Origin: Owenia fusiformis
Taxonomy: Eukaryota > Annelida > Polychaeta > Sabellida > Oweniidae
Length of the DNA stretch: 45,134 nt
Direction: 5' to 3'
Assembly: GCA_903813345.2 (NCBI GenBank)
Contig: CAIIXF020000007.1
Location: forward strand, 28,261,564-28,306,697
This document shows positions 12,961 to 24,700 of the stretch, piece after piece. Under the pieces are notes generated by a model that saw only the letters and a program-made list of their open reading frames with translations, was not told where the DNA came from and did not search any database. The translations under genes were made by a program, and so were the position numbers. Within the stretch, counting starts at the first letter, position 1; every line of letters starts with the position of its first letter.

Positions 12961-13679
12961 AACATTGGGTTTCAAATTAAGTACAAACTCTCATGTAGCT
13001 AAATTGATGAATTGGTTGTTGACATTAGGTTTTGTATCATCTGATGATTAGCTATTAATGAAGCAATAAATAACACTCTTTAGACTTTCATTACATAGGT
13101 CCTTATTTAACAATACATTCGCTCATCTAATTATCACTTAATAGGGAAGATATCAAGCACTTTTGTCATTGTTGATAATGAATGCAATCAAATCTTAGAA
13201 AAGTATGCGTTTTGAGGATTTTCTCATATGAAACTCAAATATTTCATTGTTTAACCTCCAAGAGTCTGACAATGTCCTGATATGACTTGGTAAATAGTAC
13301 TTAATGACTTCTAGGTTTTTTATTAGTGTTTTGGTTAATCTAGTGGATAAGTGGCACGTGGATTACCTAACGAGGATTACATATTTTCCCTGGATTAATC
13401 CGAACACCAATTGGAGGTTTTGTTTGATGACAGTGTGTAAGATAGTAGAAAATGATATAATGATGTCCATGTTGACAATTGTTTGAACATGCAACCATTA
13501 GCCAAGATAATAGGATTATATGCATCACCTTAACATAGTGAAGTATCTGTAAGTAAAATTGACAGTTAACATTGTAGCCTTCATCTTGAATAACATAGAT
13601 TTAAAACAAACATTGTTAAATATTTTGTTAAAATTTATTTCCTGTTGATTAAATTAATTAAGATGGACAGCTTACTTAT

Positions 13680-13808
13680 ATGGTGGTGACATATTCTTAT
13701 GGTGTTTGGCATTCAGCAGTTGGTGGCTGGTGTTTGGCATTTGGCATTCGGTGGTTGACATGTGTAACAAATTGCAAGTGGTAACATTGTGCATGTTAAT
13801 GTCTTGTT
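13680..13808 (+). repeat. Dispersed TGCATGTTAATG repeat, copy 4
   Basis: ggtggtgacatattcttatggtg, repeated tttggcattcag/ttcggtgg motifs, ending acattgtgcatgttaatgtc. Confidence 0.65.
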
Positions 13809-15004
13809 AATGTTGTATGTTTCACATCGAACATTACAGCTTTTGTTCCATCTTCGACTTCCAAGTCAGAGAAGCTTGAACTTTGTAAATTAAGATGATT
13901 TTCTTCTATTAAAGCTCTTTGTTTGGTTAGAATAACAACGTCATACATCCAGAAATAACGTCAATTTTGGAAACAAAGAACAGGGATAAAAAGATATGAT
14001 TTATGGATTATCTATATCCATAGTGATCAGTTAAAAGGATGTGTCATTGTGTAAAGACTACCCTTAATCTCATTAACATGTTTACAGTGGATTAATCTGA
14101 GACACCAGAGGTGTGAATTGTCAACACAATAAAGGAGTTCTTAAGCTCGTATTTCACACGTAAAAATGCATTTTCTTTGTGCAAATTGATGAGCTGGATG
14201 AATTGATGATTTTGCTCTTGCTAACGTCTACAGCGTAAGATTGAACTTGTGAAGTTCCGTAAATGTGCCTGAAATTGAAAAGATACAATCACTGTTGGTT
14301 CTGTTGATGGTGATGGAAAGTTGGCGCCAAAAATACTGCAATTATCAACGCAATTTTCTTGCGTCAATATCTGTAGTAAATTGCGTAGAAATGTAGTCTA
14401 ATTTTTTACATAACAGGATCGGTACATTGGCAAGTATTGATGGGTAAAAAGGAGGCTAGATGCAAAACACATTTTTGAGCTGTTTGTTTTCGTACTGGTA
14501 TATCTTAGAAATGGAAATTAGTTAAAAGATTTATTTCAATTTGTTGGAAATTCATAGTGATTAGTGATAGAGAGGTACAGCCTATAATCTGAAACGGTGA
14601 AATTTCCCATTTTGTTGAAAGTCAGATTTAAGGTATTTTGATAGAGCTGGAAAATACATTGATAAGGTTCTAATCTTAAGTAGAAAACAACATCAATGGT
14701 ATTTTATTTTGCACATTATGTTATCAATAGGATCTACTACCAGAAAAAGCAATTAAAATGTGTCCTGGTTTATGTAAGATATGAATTATGTGATATGAAA
14801 CAGGGATATATTGTTTCACTTGATTGAATCCTAATTTAATCTATACGGCAGATCTGGTTCCCATGAAAGTTGATGATTGATGGGGGTTCTAAATCCTGAA
14901 ATCATAATAATTCTCTTTTGATATCGTGGGATCGTTGTAGGTGGAAATACGACAAGCTGTTCAATCAGTGCAGTTTAAATCTCTAGATATTTTTTTATGT
15001 CAAT

Positions 15005-15150
15005 ACTACAAGTGGTGACATATTGTTATGGTCTCCAACTTTTTTGTGGACGGTGTTCAGTGGTTGATGTTCAGTAGTTGGTGTTTGGCATTCAGCATCT
15101 GGCAACAAATGGCAGGCAGTGACATTTTGCATGTTAATGCCTTGTCTTTA
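15005..15150 (+). repeat. Dispersed TGCATGTTAATG repeat, copy 5
   Basis: Most complete copy: agtggtgacatattgttatgg, ctccaac.tttttgtggacggtg, several gttcagt/gtttggcat motifs, then caacaaatggcaggcagtga and cattttgcatgttaatgcct. Confidence 0.7.
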
Positions 15151-15633
15151 AATGTAAGGGCGTAATCAGGATCCAAGAATAAACATGGCAAATTTAACTA
15201 GGTTGGGCTAAATGTGGACCCAAAGAAAGATGATGTTGCAGTTCTGTCGGATAAAATTTTCCAAAATTTAACTGCCTTATCTGCCTCAATTCAGACCCCC
15301 TTGAGTTGATTAAGTCTCAATCAGTTTCTTTTGTTAAAGACCAAAGAATAAAATCCCTTTATAATATCATTCATGGTAGACTGGCATATGCAGCTATTCT
15401 ATATTATAATGATACGGTAGTTGCATTATTTTTGTATCTACAACTACAGATACATGTTACTCTTTAGACTATTCACCCTCAACCCATTTGCTCCATCAAA
15501 GTTATTATTAGTTGCTTTTGTAAACGTAGTTGTTGAAGTTCACTGCCTCTTGTAGATTCAATGGAACCTCAACCAAGCAATGTTTGATTTGTGATTAAGT
15601 AATCTCAATGGCAACTGATTTGATGTGTTTAAG

Positions 15634-15764
15634 CGTGACGGATTGATGAAAGAGTTGGAGCGTGAGAGGATGCTGCGTGTAGAGGCGGAACAGCGGGTCC
15701 AAGAGATGACCGTGGAGAGTGACTGCCAGAAGAGACTTCAACATCTTCAGGAAGAATTTCACAA
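15634..15764 (+). CDS. NCKAP5: NCKAP5 exon 1 of those visible (coiled coil)
   Basis: Encodes RDGLMKELERERMLRV... through EEFH plus two bases of a Lys codon. The frame is closed by a TGA at 15616-15618, and the only AG between that stop and the conserved residues is at 15632-15633, so the acceptor is placed there. Its pyrimidine tract is weak. The donor is CACAA|GTATGT and leaves phase 2, completed by the G that opens the next exon. The peptide resembles the 'HEKLIHELEEER' segment of human NCKAP5 as I remember it, which starts well inside the protein, so upstream coding exons must exist. An alternative start at the ATG 15646-15648 would drop only four residues; I consider it less likely because homology begins before it. 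Confidence 0.82.
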
Positions 15765-18700
15765 GTATGTCATGCTTGTTAGGTCGTTTTTACGACACCA
15801 TCAAGGAGTATTGTGTTCTCTCAAATAGACACACTTACTTTGTAATTTAAGACATCTCCTACAGGAGAATTTGGGAGAAGCACTGTATGTTTATTAGGGA
15901 GAATGTGGTTACATAATTTATTGTTTTAGCCACGGTTTTTTGTTACTAGCATCTAAAGCTTGGTTGGGTTTATCTGTAATAAATTGATAGTTACACTTTT
16001 ACAATATAACTTACTAGTTTGCTATATTCTGTCATGTAATGCCTTTTTTTTGCGACCCTCAATGAAGTCATGTGATATTACGATGTAGTTGCTCGTCTTT
16101 AAGTTGTTCACTTGCTCAATATGTCAATCTGCTTCTCCTGTGAGGAGGATCAGCTCTTTCTGTATTCATAAATTCCCGAACTTTTGTCATGACATATCAA
16201 CTAGCATCCTGAGATCTCAACATGTGTTACCCGCTCTGGTGATCCATCATGCGCAAGATTTAAATAATTGCTTTGAAGAGTCAACTGTCTGTGTTTCTAT
16301 ATTTATTTAAGGAATTAGAGAACAAAGTGACCTAAAGCATATGTAAATATGGAATTTTTACTCTAAGAGAGATCAACTAGATGCATAGTAATAAGAAGGG
16401 AAACTGGTGAAAGTAAACACCCCTAATCCACACTCTGAAATAACGGTACTGTATGGTACATTAAGAGTATGGTACCATATACGGCACTGTTCAAGAATAG
16501 TGCCATACTGTGTTCCCAGTACCGTATAATACCCTTTCAGTCTACGGTATAGTGTGGTACCATATTTTATGGCACCATACAGTATTGCAGCCAAAACAGT
16601 ACCGTACTATACTGTTGGAGATTGTCTGTATAAAAATGATTTTTAATGGGATATGTAAAAATTAAGTTCTAAAATAAAGTAAATGATTCAAAAAGTGTTT
16701 GTGTTCTCTTGTAGGATGGAAGACATGGTTAGGGGAATGTTGACCTACAAAACTAAAGTTGATCAACTGAAATCAGAAAAACAGAAACTTGCCAGTACAT
16801 ATGAAGTAAGTCAATAGAGTTTTGCTATGCCGCAATGATAACTGCAATTTGATTGGTTCACGGACAGCTATTTATTATGCTGCACCAATCAGATTGCAGA
16901 TATCCAAATGTTGATAATTATTAGTGGATACATTGAAGAAATTTTTCAGACCATTTTGCAAAGATGAAAGATCATGTTACCAGAGTTGTGAAGTCGATGA
17001 CTTGAAAGTTGCGACAAATTGATCTGCATTTGGGGTCATATTTTCATAAGATAATATAAGATATTATATAAGATTAAAGACATACGATACCATCAACAAT
17101 ATTATTACTTGAGTAGTTTTTAAAATGTTCAATTTATTTCCCTACAGATCGTAGTTTAGTTTGACAGAAACAGTGTCAAATGCGGTAATCCATCATTTAT
17201 AACATAATTGCTTAATTGCATAATTGACAATGAATTGATGATTAAATAAACCTTTTTGACTTCATAGTCATCAATTCCATACAGAACTATTGGGACTATT
17301 TAAATGGAAATTATGTAACGAGGCTTTTGTTTTATGTAAGAAGTAGAGTATAAATGTTTCAATGTAAAATGTAGGATTCATTGACATGACAAGGTTGTCA
17401 TGGTAATATATAAAAGCAGGCTATTTGTAAAGCTCAGCTACTTTCCCATCGACACCAATGAAATTGTATAACTATAGATATTTAATACACATTTATATTG
17501 TTTTATAGAACAGCATCACCAAGTGTAGGAGCCACATCAGTAATTTAGAACATGAGAATATGCTGCTCATCACAGAACTCAAAAAGATGGAGTCAGATGC
17601 ATCTCAGGGACAAATGGTAAGGCAACTGGGATACATAAACCTCCTTTGTTATTATTGGAAACATTTGCTTTTTTGCTGTTGCATTCTTGTGTAATTATGA
17701 TTTTTAAGTTTTTGGATAATTAAATGACATTTACATAACAGTATCACCCATTTCAACCTCAATGTGTTTTAGCTAAAATGAAAATTGAATTTTAACCATT
17801 CATTCTAAATAGCATTACTTTTATGTAAAAATGACTTATTCATAATTGAACAAGCCCTTAATTGGTCTATTATATTTGTTAAGGATGGGAAGTATCTAGA
17901 GAGGGTTCAACAAGGTGTCTTAGATAGGGTTCAACCAGGGGTACTAGACAGGTCTCAGGTACCCCATATATGGAAGCATGCTCAGTTTGTTCATTCCCTC
18001 CCCACATACCACTACCCTTTTGCTTACATCAGTCCAACTCACAATAAAGTAAATGTCATGCTAGTGTTCATGGACATGCATGTACGTTTCAGAGTGATTT
18101 CTACTTTTCACATGGTGAGCTTTTGCAATCACTCACTTATTTATGTTTTGTTCTGGTGTTTTACTAATGTAAACCCCTGTATGAATCTAACATGTTTATG
18201 GCAATGTATTTTGTCATTTTCAAGTCATCTGACTTTTGAGGCTATTTCATTGAATATGAATTGTGCTGTCAATTTGCTTATTTTGCAAGGAATAAGAGAC
18301 TTACAGGAGCTTGAAATTTAGACTTGCAGCTTATATAAAAAACACACAGAGCCACAAAATTCTTCATTGTAAACTTTGCATTACTTTCGTATTCTGACAA
18401 TAGGTGGTGCAGTGGTATTTAGGAATACTAACAGTTTGACCGTTGACAAGAATTACTTACTGAATGAAACTCTTTGCAAATGTGTATGGCTTAGTACTAG
18501 ACTAAAATGCATCCTTGGCCAAATATAATGTACAATACCCCTCCTTTACATCCCCCATGTGAGGACTGGTAGATTTATTGAACGTACTGTACGAAAGGAT
18601 GTCTAACTCAAATGCATGTCGTTGCCATTACAATTAAACATGCATGTATGATTCAGAGATTGATACTGCTATGGTGTCAAGAAAAATCAAAGCAAGTTGG

Positions 18701-21700
18701 AATATCTTTCAAAATATTACTTTGAAATCGTCATTTTATTGTCAATTGTACATTTTGGTGACAACCTGTTTCATAAATAAGTTAGGAAGAAAATCTTAAC
18801 TTTCAAGAAAGGGTAATATAATGCATTATAGTAAGATGTTTTAAATACTAATTTATGTTGGAAAATCAATTGAATTCTTTGCAATGGAATGGTGTCCAAA
18901 TGTCAGCATTTTGATTTTAAATTTAAATTCAAGATGCTTTTATTACTAAGTGAAACATGGGCCGAGAGGATGGAGGGGTAGGGGTTAACCATACTGAAAT
19001 GAGCTACAATAATCCTTCACTTCATCACTGAGAATATATTCCACCTCCCTGATTTCAGCCACTAAGCAAATCTGAGGATAGCGATAAATCCAAAGTTCTA
19101 CTGGAACGATTGAAACAACTGGAAGCTGAGAACTCATCCCTCGTCTTAGAAAATGAACAACAAAGACAACAATACGAGAAGTGCCTTGATCAAATAGCTA
19201 ACCAGGTAATTTACAGCGCTATTTTCTCAACTCACATCGTCCTTGTTTATCAACATTTAATCATTCATGATGAGTCTTATTTATGGCATTTTTATCTTCT
19301 TTGTTTTCTTCTATGTTGATTTTGTGTGGTTTTTACGGTGCATCCACATAAATCCTCCTTAAATTAAGTAGGAATTGGCCTTGACACTGCCGCTTGATTT
19401 TATTGTTCACTATTTTTTATTTATTTCATTGATATGTACTGTATATTAACATTTACATCATTTTTGTTGTTTAATATTTTTGATTCTGAATGGATATATT
19501 GGAATTTTATGTCATCATATGTCACCATTGAAATAACACATTGAAGACAAATTACTTGTCATTGCTTGATTATGATGACTTAGTGGTAATGCTATGTGTC
19601 ACATTATCATCAAAATTACATTACCATTGCATTAGAATAGACACCCATCTCTTGTAAATTACTTGTTGCTTCCTGAATATGATGGTGTATTTAGGACACA
19701 GTGGTTTCACTAGCAGCAGGCAACATGCGATTTTCACCAGTTGTTTTCACAAAATCGCCTGTTGTTTTTAGGGACTTTTCCATGTCAAATTTATGATTTC
19801 CATTAATTTTGCCTGTTGTTTTCATTTATTTAGCCAGTTGTGAGAAATTCTAGTGAAATCCCTGGGACATTGAATTTATTAGTAATTTCAGGGACCATGT
19901 TCCGTGTGTGATTTAAGCTGTAAACACATCCTATCAGCAAATTTGTTATTTCTCTCTCTCACTGCGCTAGGCAGCGACCTATGTCACTACTTTACTGCAT
20001 TTGAATAAATGTATAATTCATGAACTGAACTCTCACACTGTTCTAGGTTGTCCAAGCTCTTTTGACACAGAAAGGTCTTCGGGAGGAGTGCATGAAACTT
20101 CAAACTCGGGTACACGACCTTGAGTTTCAAAACAGACAACTGAATGCGATGTTTCAACAGAGACTTAAGTTTTCGTCAGATTCCCTGCTACCATCCTATA
20201 ATAATTCTAAACAGAAAGGTCGGGGCGGATCCGAGGGTCGTGGTATGTCAGGGGGCATGTCAAGTCACGAGGGGAGCTACCATAGTCTTCCAGTGCAATC
20301 TCAGGTTTGTGTGCTATATGTATCATATAAATATATACCATATATATAATTGCTTAAAGTGTAATGCCACCTGTACCTTTTGTCAACACTAATCCAAATT
20401 TTATTAATTTGCCATATATACAGGGTGACCGGAAAAAAAGGAGACCATTGAAGTAATCAATTTCTCCTAAACTAGACAAGTGCCATCAATGAAATTTTGC
20501 ATACACTGGAACAGTTATATGGAAATTTGTTACTGAAGGTTTCAATACAAGCATTCAACTGGTTCAGGAGCTATGATCATTTACATAACATGCTCCAAAT
20601 AGGCACAATTGAGACCAACGCAGAGTTGGATTCATATGGCAAACTACCCTTACATGTTCTGCCCTCTATGGCATTATTATGGCATTACATATAGCAGTGA
20701 TTGCCTTCTTTAGGTCAACAATAGTCTGAGGATTGTTTTGGTATAGATTGTCTTTCAAATATCCATACAAAAAGAAATCAGCAGGATTCAAGTCTAGGCT
20801 GTAATGGCAATGAAGGGTTATCTGACATGTGGTTCATCATCCTGTTGCCAAAGTGCTGATTTACCCAATCTTAAGAGTCACTTTAGGTATTGGGCATAGT
20901 GCCATGTTACTAAAACCACTATATGGCACAATTAAATCCCATATGGAAACCAAGGGCTGCCCAAAACCTCCTTAGGATGATACTGTAACTGAGTGGGACC
21001 ACTGAGTCAGAAGCCATAGGTCAGATAAGCTTCGTCTCCATACACCTCAAATTTGAATCCACCTGATTTCTTTTTGTGGGGCAATTTGAAAGACAATGTG
21101 TACCAAAACAATCCTGAGACAATTGCTGACCTAAAGGTGGCAATAAATGCTAAATGTAATGCCATAACAAGGTCGGAATATGTAAGGGTATTTGCCAAAT
21201 GTATCCAGCTCTGCGTTGGTCTCAATTGCGCCTATTTGGAGCATGTTATGTAAATGATCATAGCTCCTGAACCATTTGACTGCTTGTATTGACACTTTCA
21301 GGAACAAATTTCCATAGAACTGTCCTGATGTATGCAAAATTTCATTGATGTCACTAGTCTATTTTAGGAGATATTGCCTATTTCAATGGTCTCCTTTTTT
21401 TCTGGTCACCCTGTATAACAACATGGGATTGGATGTTCAACTGTTTGGCAATATTTGGTTCTAGCCTTAAAAGTTCAACTATCACGGACATATCTAAGAT
21501 AGAAATTACTGTAGAATATTATGTCAGTTAATGTGCCAGGTTTCATTCAATGTTTTGTCATAAAATAAAAAATGTTTGTGATAGATGGATTTTTTGGTGA
21601 CATATATATGTATAACATATGTACAACATATTCACTCCAATGTTCAAAGTACAATTTTCCCTTTCAGTTTTCATACCAGCCCCCTCAGTCTTACCCCCAG

Positions 21701-24700
21701 TACAAACAAACCCGTATGAGCCCTAACAGTCTCACCCAGGCCTACCCCCAGGACACTCCTGGTAACATGCAACAAATCAATTCATACCCTTCTCAGGACG
21801 CCCCTGGTAACATGGCCCAGGGTGGAGGCATCTTTTCTCAGGATAGCATAGACTCTTTACACAGCATATGTAGTGACTACAATGATAGCAATGTGAGTTT
21901 TGATGCAAGTAGATATATGTGTGTTCGTATCAGTGTCTACACAGCCAATATAATTCAGCGCCGTTTCGGCATCGAAAAAATTCGGCGCTATTCCGGCACC
22001 GTTCCGGCACCGAAAATTTTCGACACCAAAATTTGGCACTGGACTAGTCAGTCCATTTGGTGCCGAAACGGCAACAAAATTTGGCACTGAAACGGCGTTG
22101 AAAATAAGATTGCATTTTGGGGGTGTACTTGATGCTGCACATTGCAAGCTTTTTATGATTTTACAAGTTAAGAGACTATGCTCAGAATAAATAAAAGGAG
22201 ATTTATCAAACGGGTTTATTCACAAGACATGCATATTTGATAGGTTCAGTGCAACATATATTGTAAGGTTAGATTGATTAATACAAGTAATGAACCGTTT
22301 AAATAGAAGTCGAGAGAAATATAAGTCCTTTCAATATAATTTATTTGCTTATATTGTTAAACTTTAATATCTCATGTATACAAACTATAAATTAATGACA
22401 CTTCCAAAATAATTTAAATTAACAAAATACATAGTAGAATGATAATTGTCATGGACTGATCTTTGATAATCATTTTTTCATATATTTCAGTTTGCCTTTG
22501 AGAGTGGAGGTGTGCCGCAGATGTCTTCCCCACCCCCATGGCTAAGAGACAAGCTCAACTTTTCACCTAAGATGCCAGATTTTGATCAGCACTTCCTTCC
22601 CACTGTCTCCAGCTCCGGGTCAGCTTCATCAATTACTGGAGCGCCCTCTGGTGGAGGTCAACAAGGTGGGGCACCTGGGGCGCCGGTACCAGGCGGATTT
22701 AACCCTAGTGTAATACAGGCTGCCTCATCTCCCGTCAATACTGCGCTTTCCGGACTTGATGGGAATGAAGGGATCGATGATACTCCCAATAGTTCAATGG
22801 AGGTAGCTGGAGGCACCCCTAAGACTCTAAATGGCTCGGAATTTTCATTTGCCATCACTCCAGATGCTAAGTTTCCCAATGAGAGGTCCACAACTGAGAA
22901 GGCAGACCAATCTAAATCTGAGCAGTGTGTCTCACTTACTAGTGCAATAAAGCCTGTTTCTTCCGTAACAACTCAAAGTCGAATCCAAACCGAGTTTCCA
23001 GCAACACAGGGCAGCCCTAAACTTATTCATGTGGGAGTTCCCTTAAAGGGAATTCCCCGGGAAATCCCTGCTGACATCCCTGGGAAAGTAGACACAATTG
23101 GTGCTTATTTACGGCAACTACGTAACGTTATGACAGATCAATCATCCAGTGGTAGTACCACCGATACAACCACATTTACCACATCAGCAACAACTTTAAC
23201 GACTGTCAATCAACAAATTGCAACTCCACAGCTCTCTAGTCTAACAGCATTAAACCAACCCAAGCAAGAGGCTCAACCAATCAAGAAAGCTCTTCAAAAA
23301 GAAGAAGATTCCCCTAGCAACGATGGGGAATCCCCAAGCCATGGTAGGGAATCCCAAGCTGCCAAACTTGACCCGCATCTACTTAATACCAGTTCCTCTC
23401 TCTCTGTATCTCCTGGCAAACAGCTTCTTCAGTTAAACGACTCTTTTGACGAAAAATATCGTGAACTTCCATCAGAATTTGAGCAGGGTGCAGCAAGAAA
23501 TGTCACTGTTCATTTCCAAAAAGTTGACCGTAATAAGGCAATATCTCCAGGCCAAGAGCTTCTTAAATTAAATGACTCGTTCAATGAAAAATACTTACTA
23601 GACACTAAAGATGGTTTACCAGAGATCCGTCCAAAGTTTAGTGACTCATCAGAAGAAGATAGTGATGATATTAAACGTAAACATTTAAGCATGGCCTCAT
23701 CAGTTTCACTCAATGATCTGCTAGAGCGAGGCAGATTGCAAGATTTAGACAGCTCTAGTGATAGCGGGGACAGTTTCACCGAAGATACTACGGATCTGGC
23801 CTCGCAGAACAAAGATTTCACATCACGAGATACGCTGAAAGACGAGACATGCTCTATGCAATCCAGTACTGATACAACTGTCACAATAGATGGCGATGTC
23901 AACATGGATGATTTAATGATCACATCGACAGATTCAGTAATTTCTGATACAGGTACTTTAACGAGGAGCAAAGACAGTAGCATGGATACACAAAGTACCA
24001 ATAGTAGTTGTAGTATGAGTCCAAAACATAGACGGCCCAGCTCACTTAGTGTTGAGAAGGAAGCAGAAAACAAGGATAAGCCCCAATATGAGGAGAAAAG
24101 CTTTCTTCAACCAGATAAACATATAGCCGTTGTGCATAATCCACCAAAGGAGCAGAGGGCTGTTATTTCTAACAATATTGACAATTATCAGCAATTTGAA
24201 CGTACACCAACAGTAACCATGGCAACGTACATGAACCATGATTTTAGCAATAAGGATTCTAACCAGCCTCAACCTCCACCTAGGGTGGCAGCAGATGACA
24301 CTCCACCCCCAACCCCACCCCGCCGTGATAGAAAGCCCAGTATGGAGCCCCCACCTCGTCCCCCTAAACCTAATAAAGCGCTTATCAGAGAGAGGCTAAG
24401 TAAATCAATAGCAGATGCCACTGTAAAAAAGCAACATGCGCAACAAAACGACAATGAAAAATCAAAAGATTTAAATGAAAATGTGGACACTAAAGACTCT
24501 AATAAGAAAGGAGCTGCCATGGCCAATGGTCACAATATCACTGTAATGAATGTAGAGTCTGTACAGATGGAGGTTACTCTCCCCTTTCAAAAAGATGGCC
24601 ATCCACTGTGGAGCAGTTATCACTCAGATATCATTCCTAGTGTTCACATCACTAAGATTGACAAATCTGATCCAACAAAACCTCGCAGCATGGACTCTTC

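Larger units (their letters stand above)
1..15633. other. Repeat-rich noncoding DNA upstream of the first visible exon
   Basis: No convincing exon. Apart from the repeats listed separately it holds short GCACCCACYTGA repeats (1128-1275), a pyrimidine-rich tract (3845-4065), 'cctcttataccttacgttt' repeats (8715-8830), a G tract at 8921 and a C tract at 12246. One tiny candidate exon at 3315-3354 (MTKRNRRRRIPKC then gtaaga) is possible but unsupported. As the gene's N-terminus is missing, this is probably a long 5' intron. Confidence 0.6.

Noticed and set aside
16439-16615. GTACCGTA cluster as a transcription-factor array
   Set aside because: The dyad symmetry of the whole block is better explained as a foldback element; no independent regulatory evidence.
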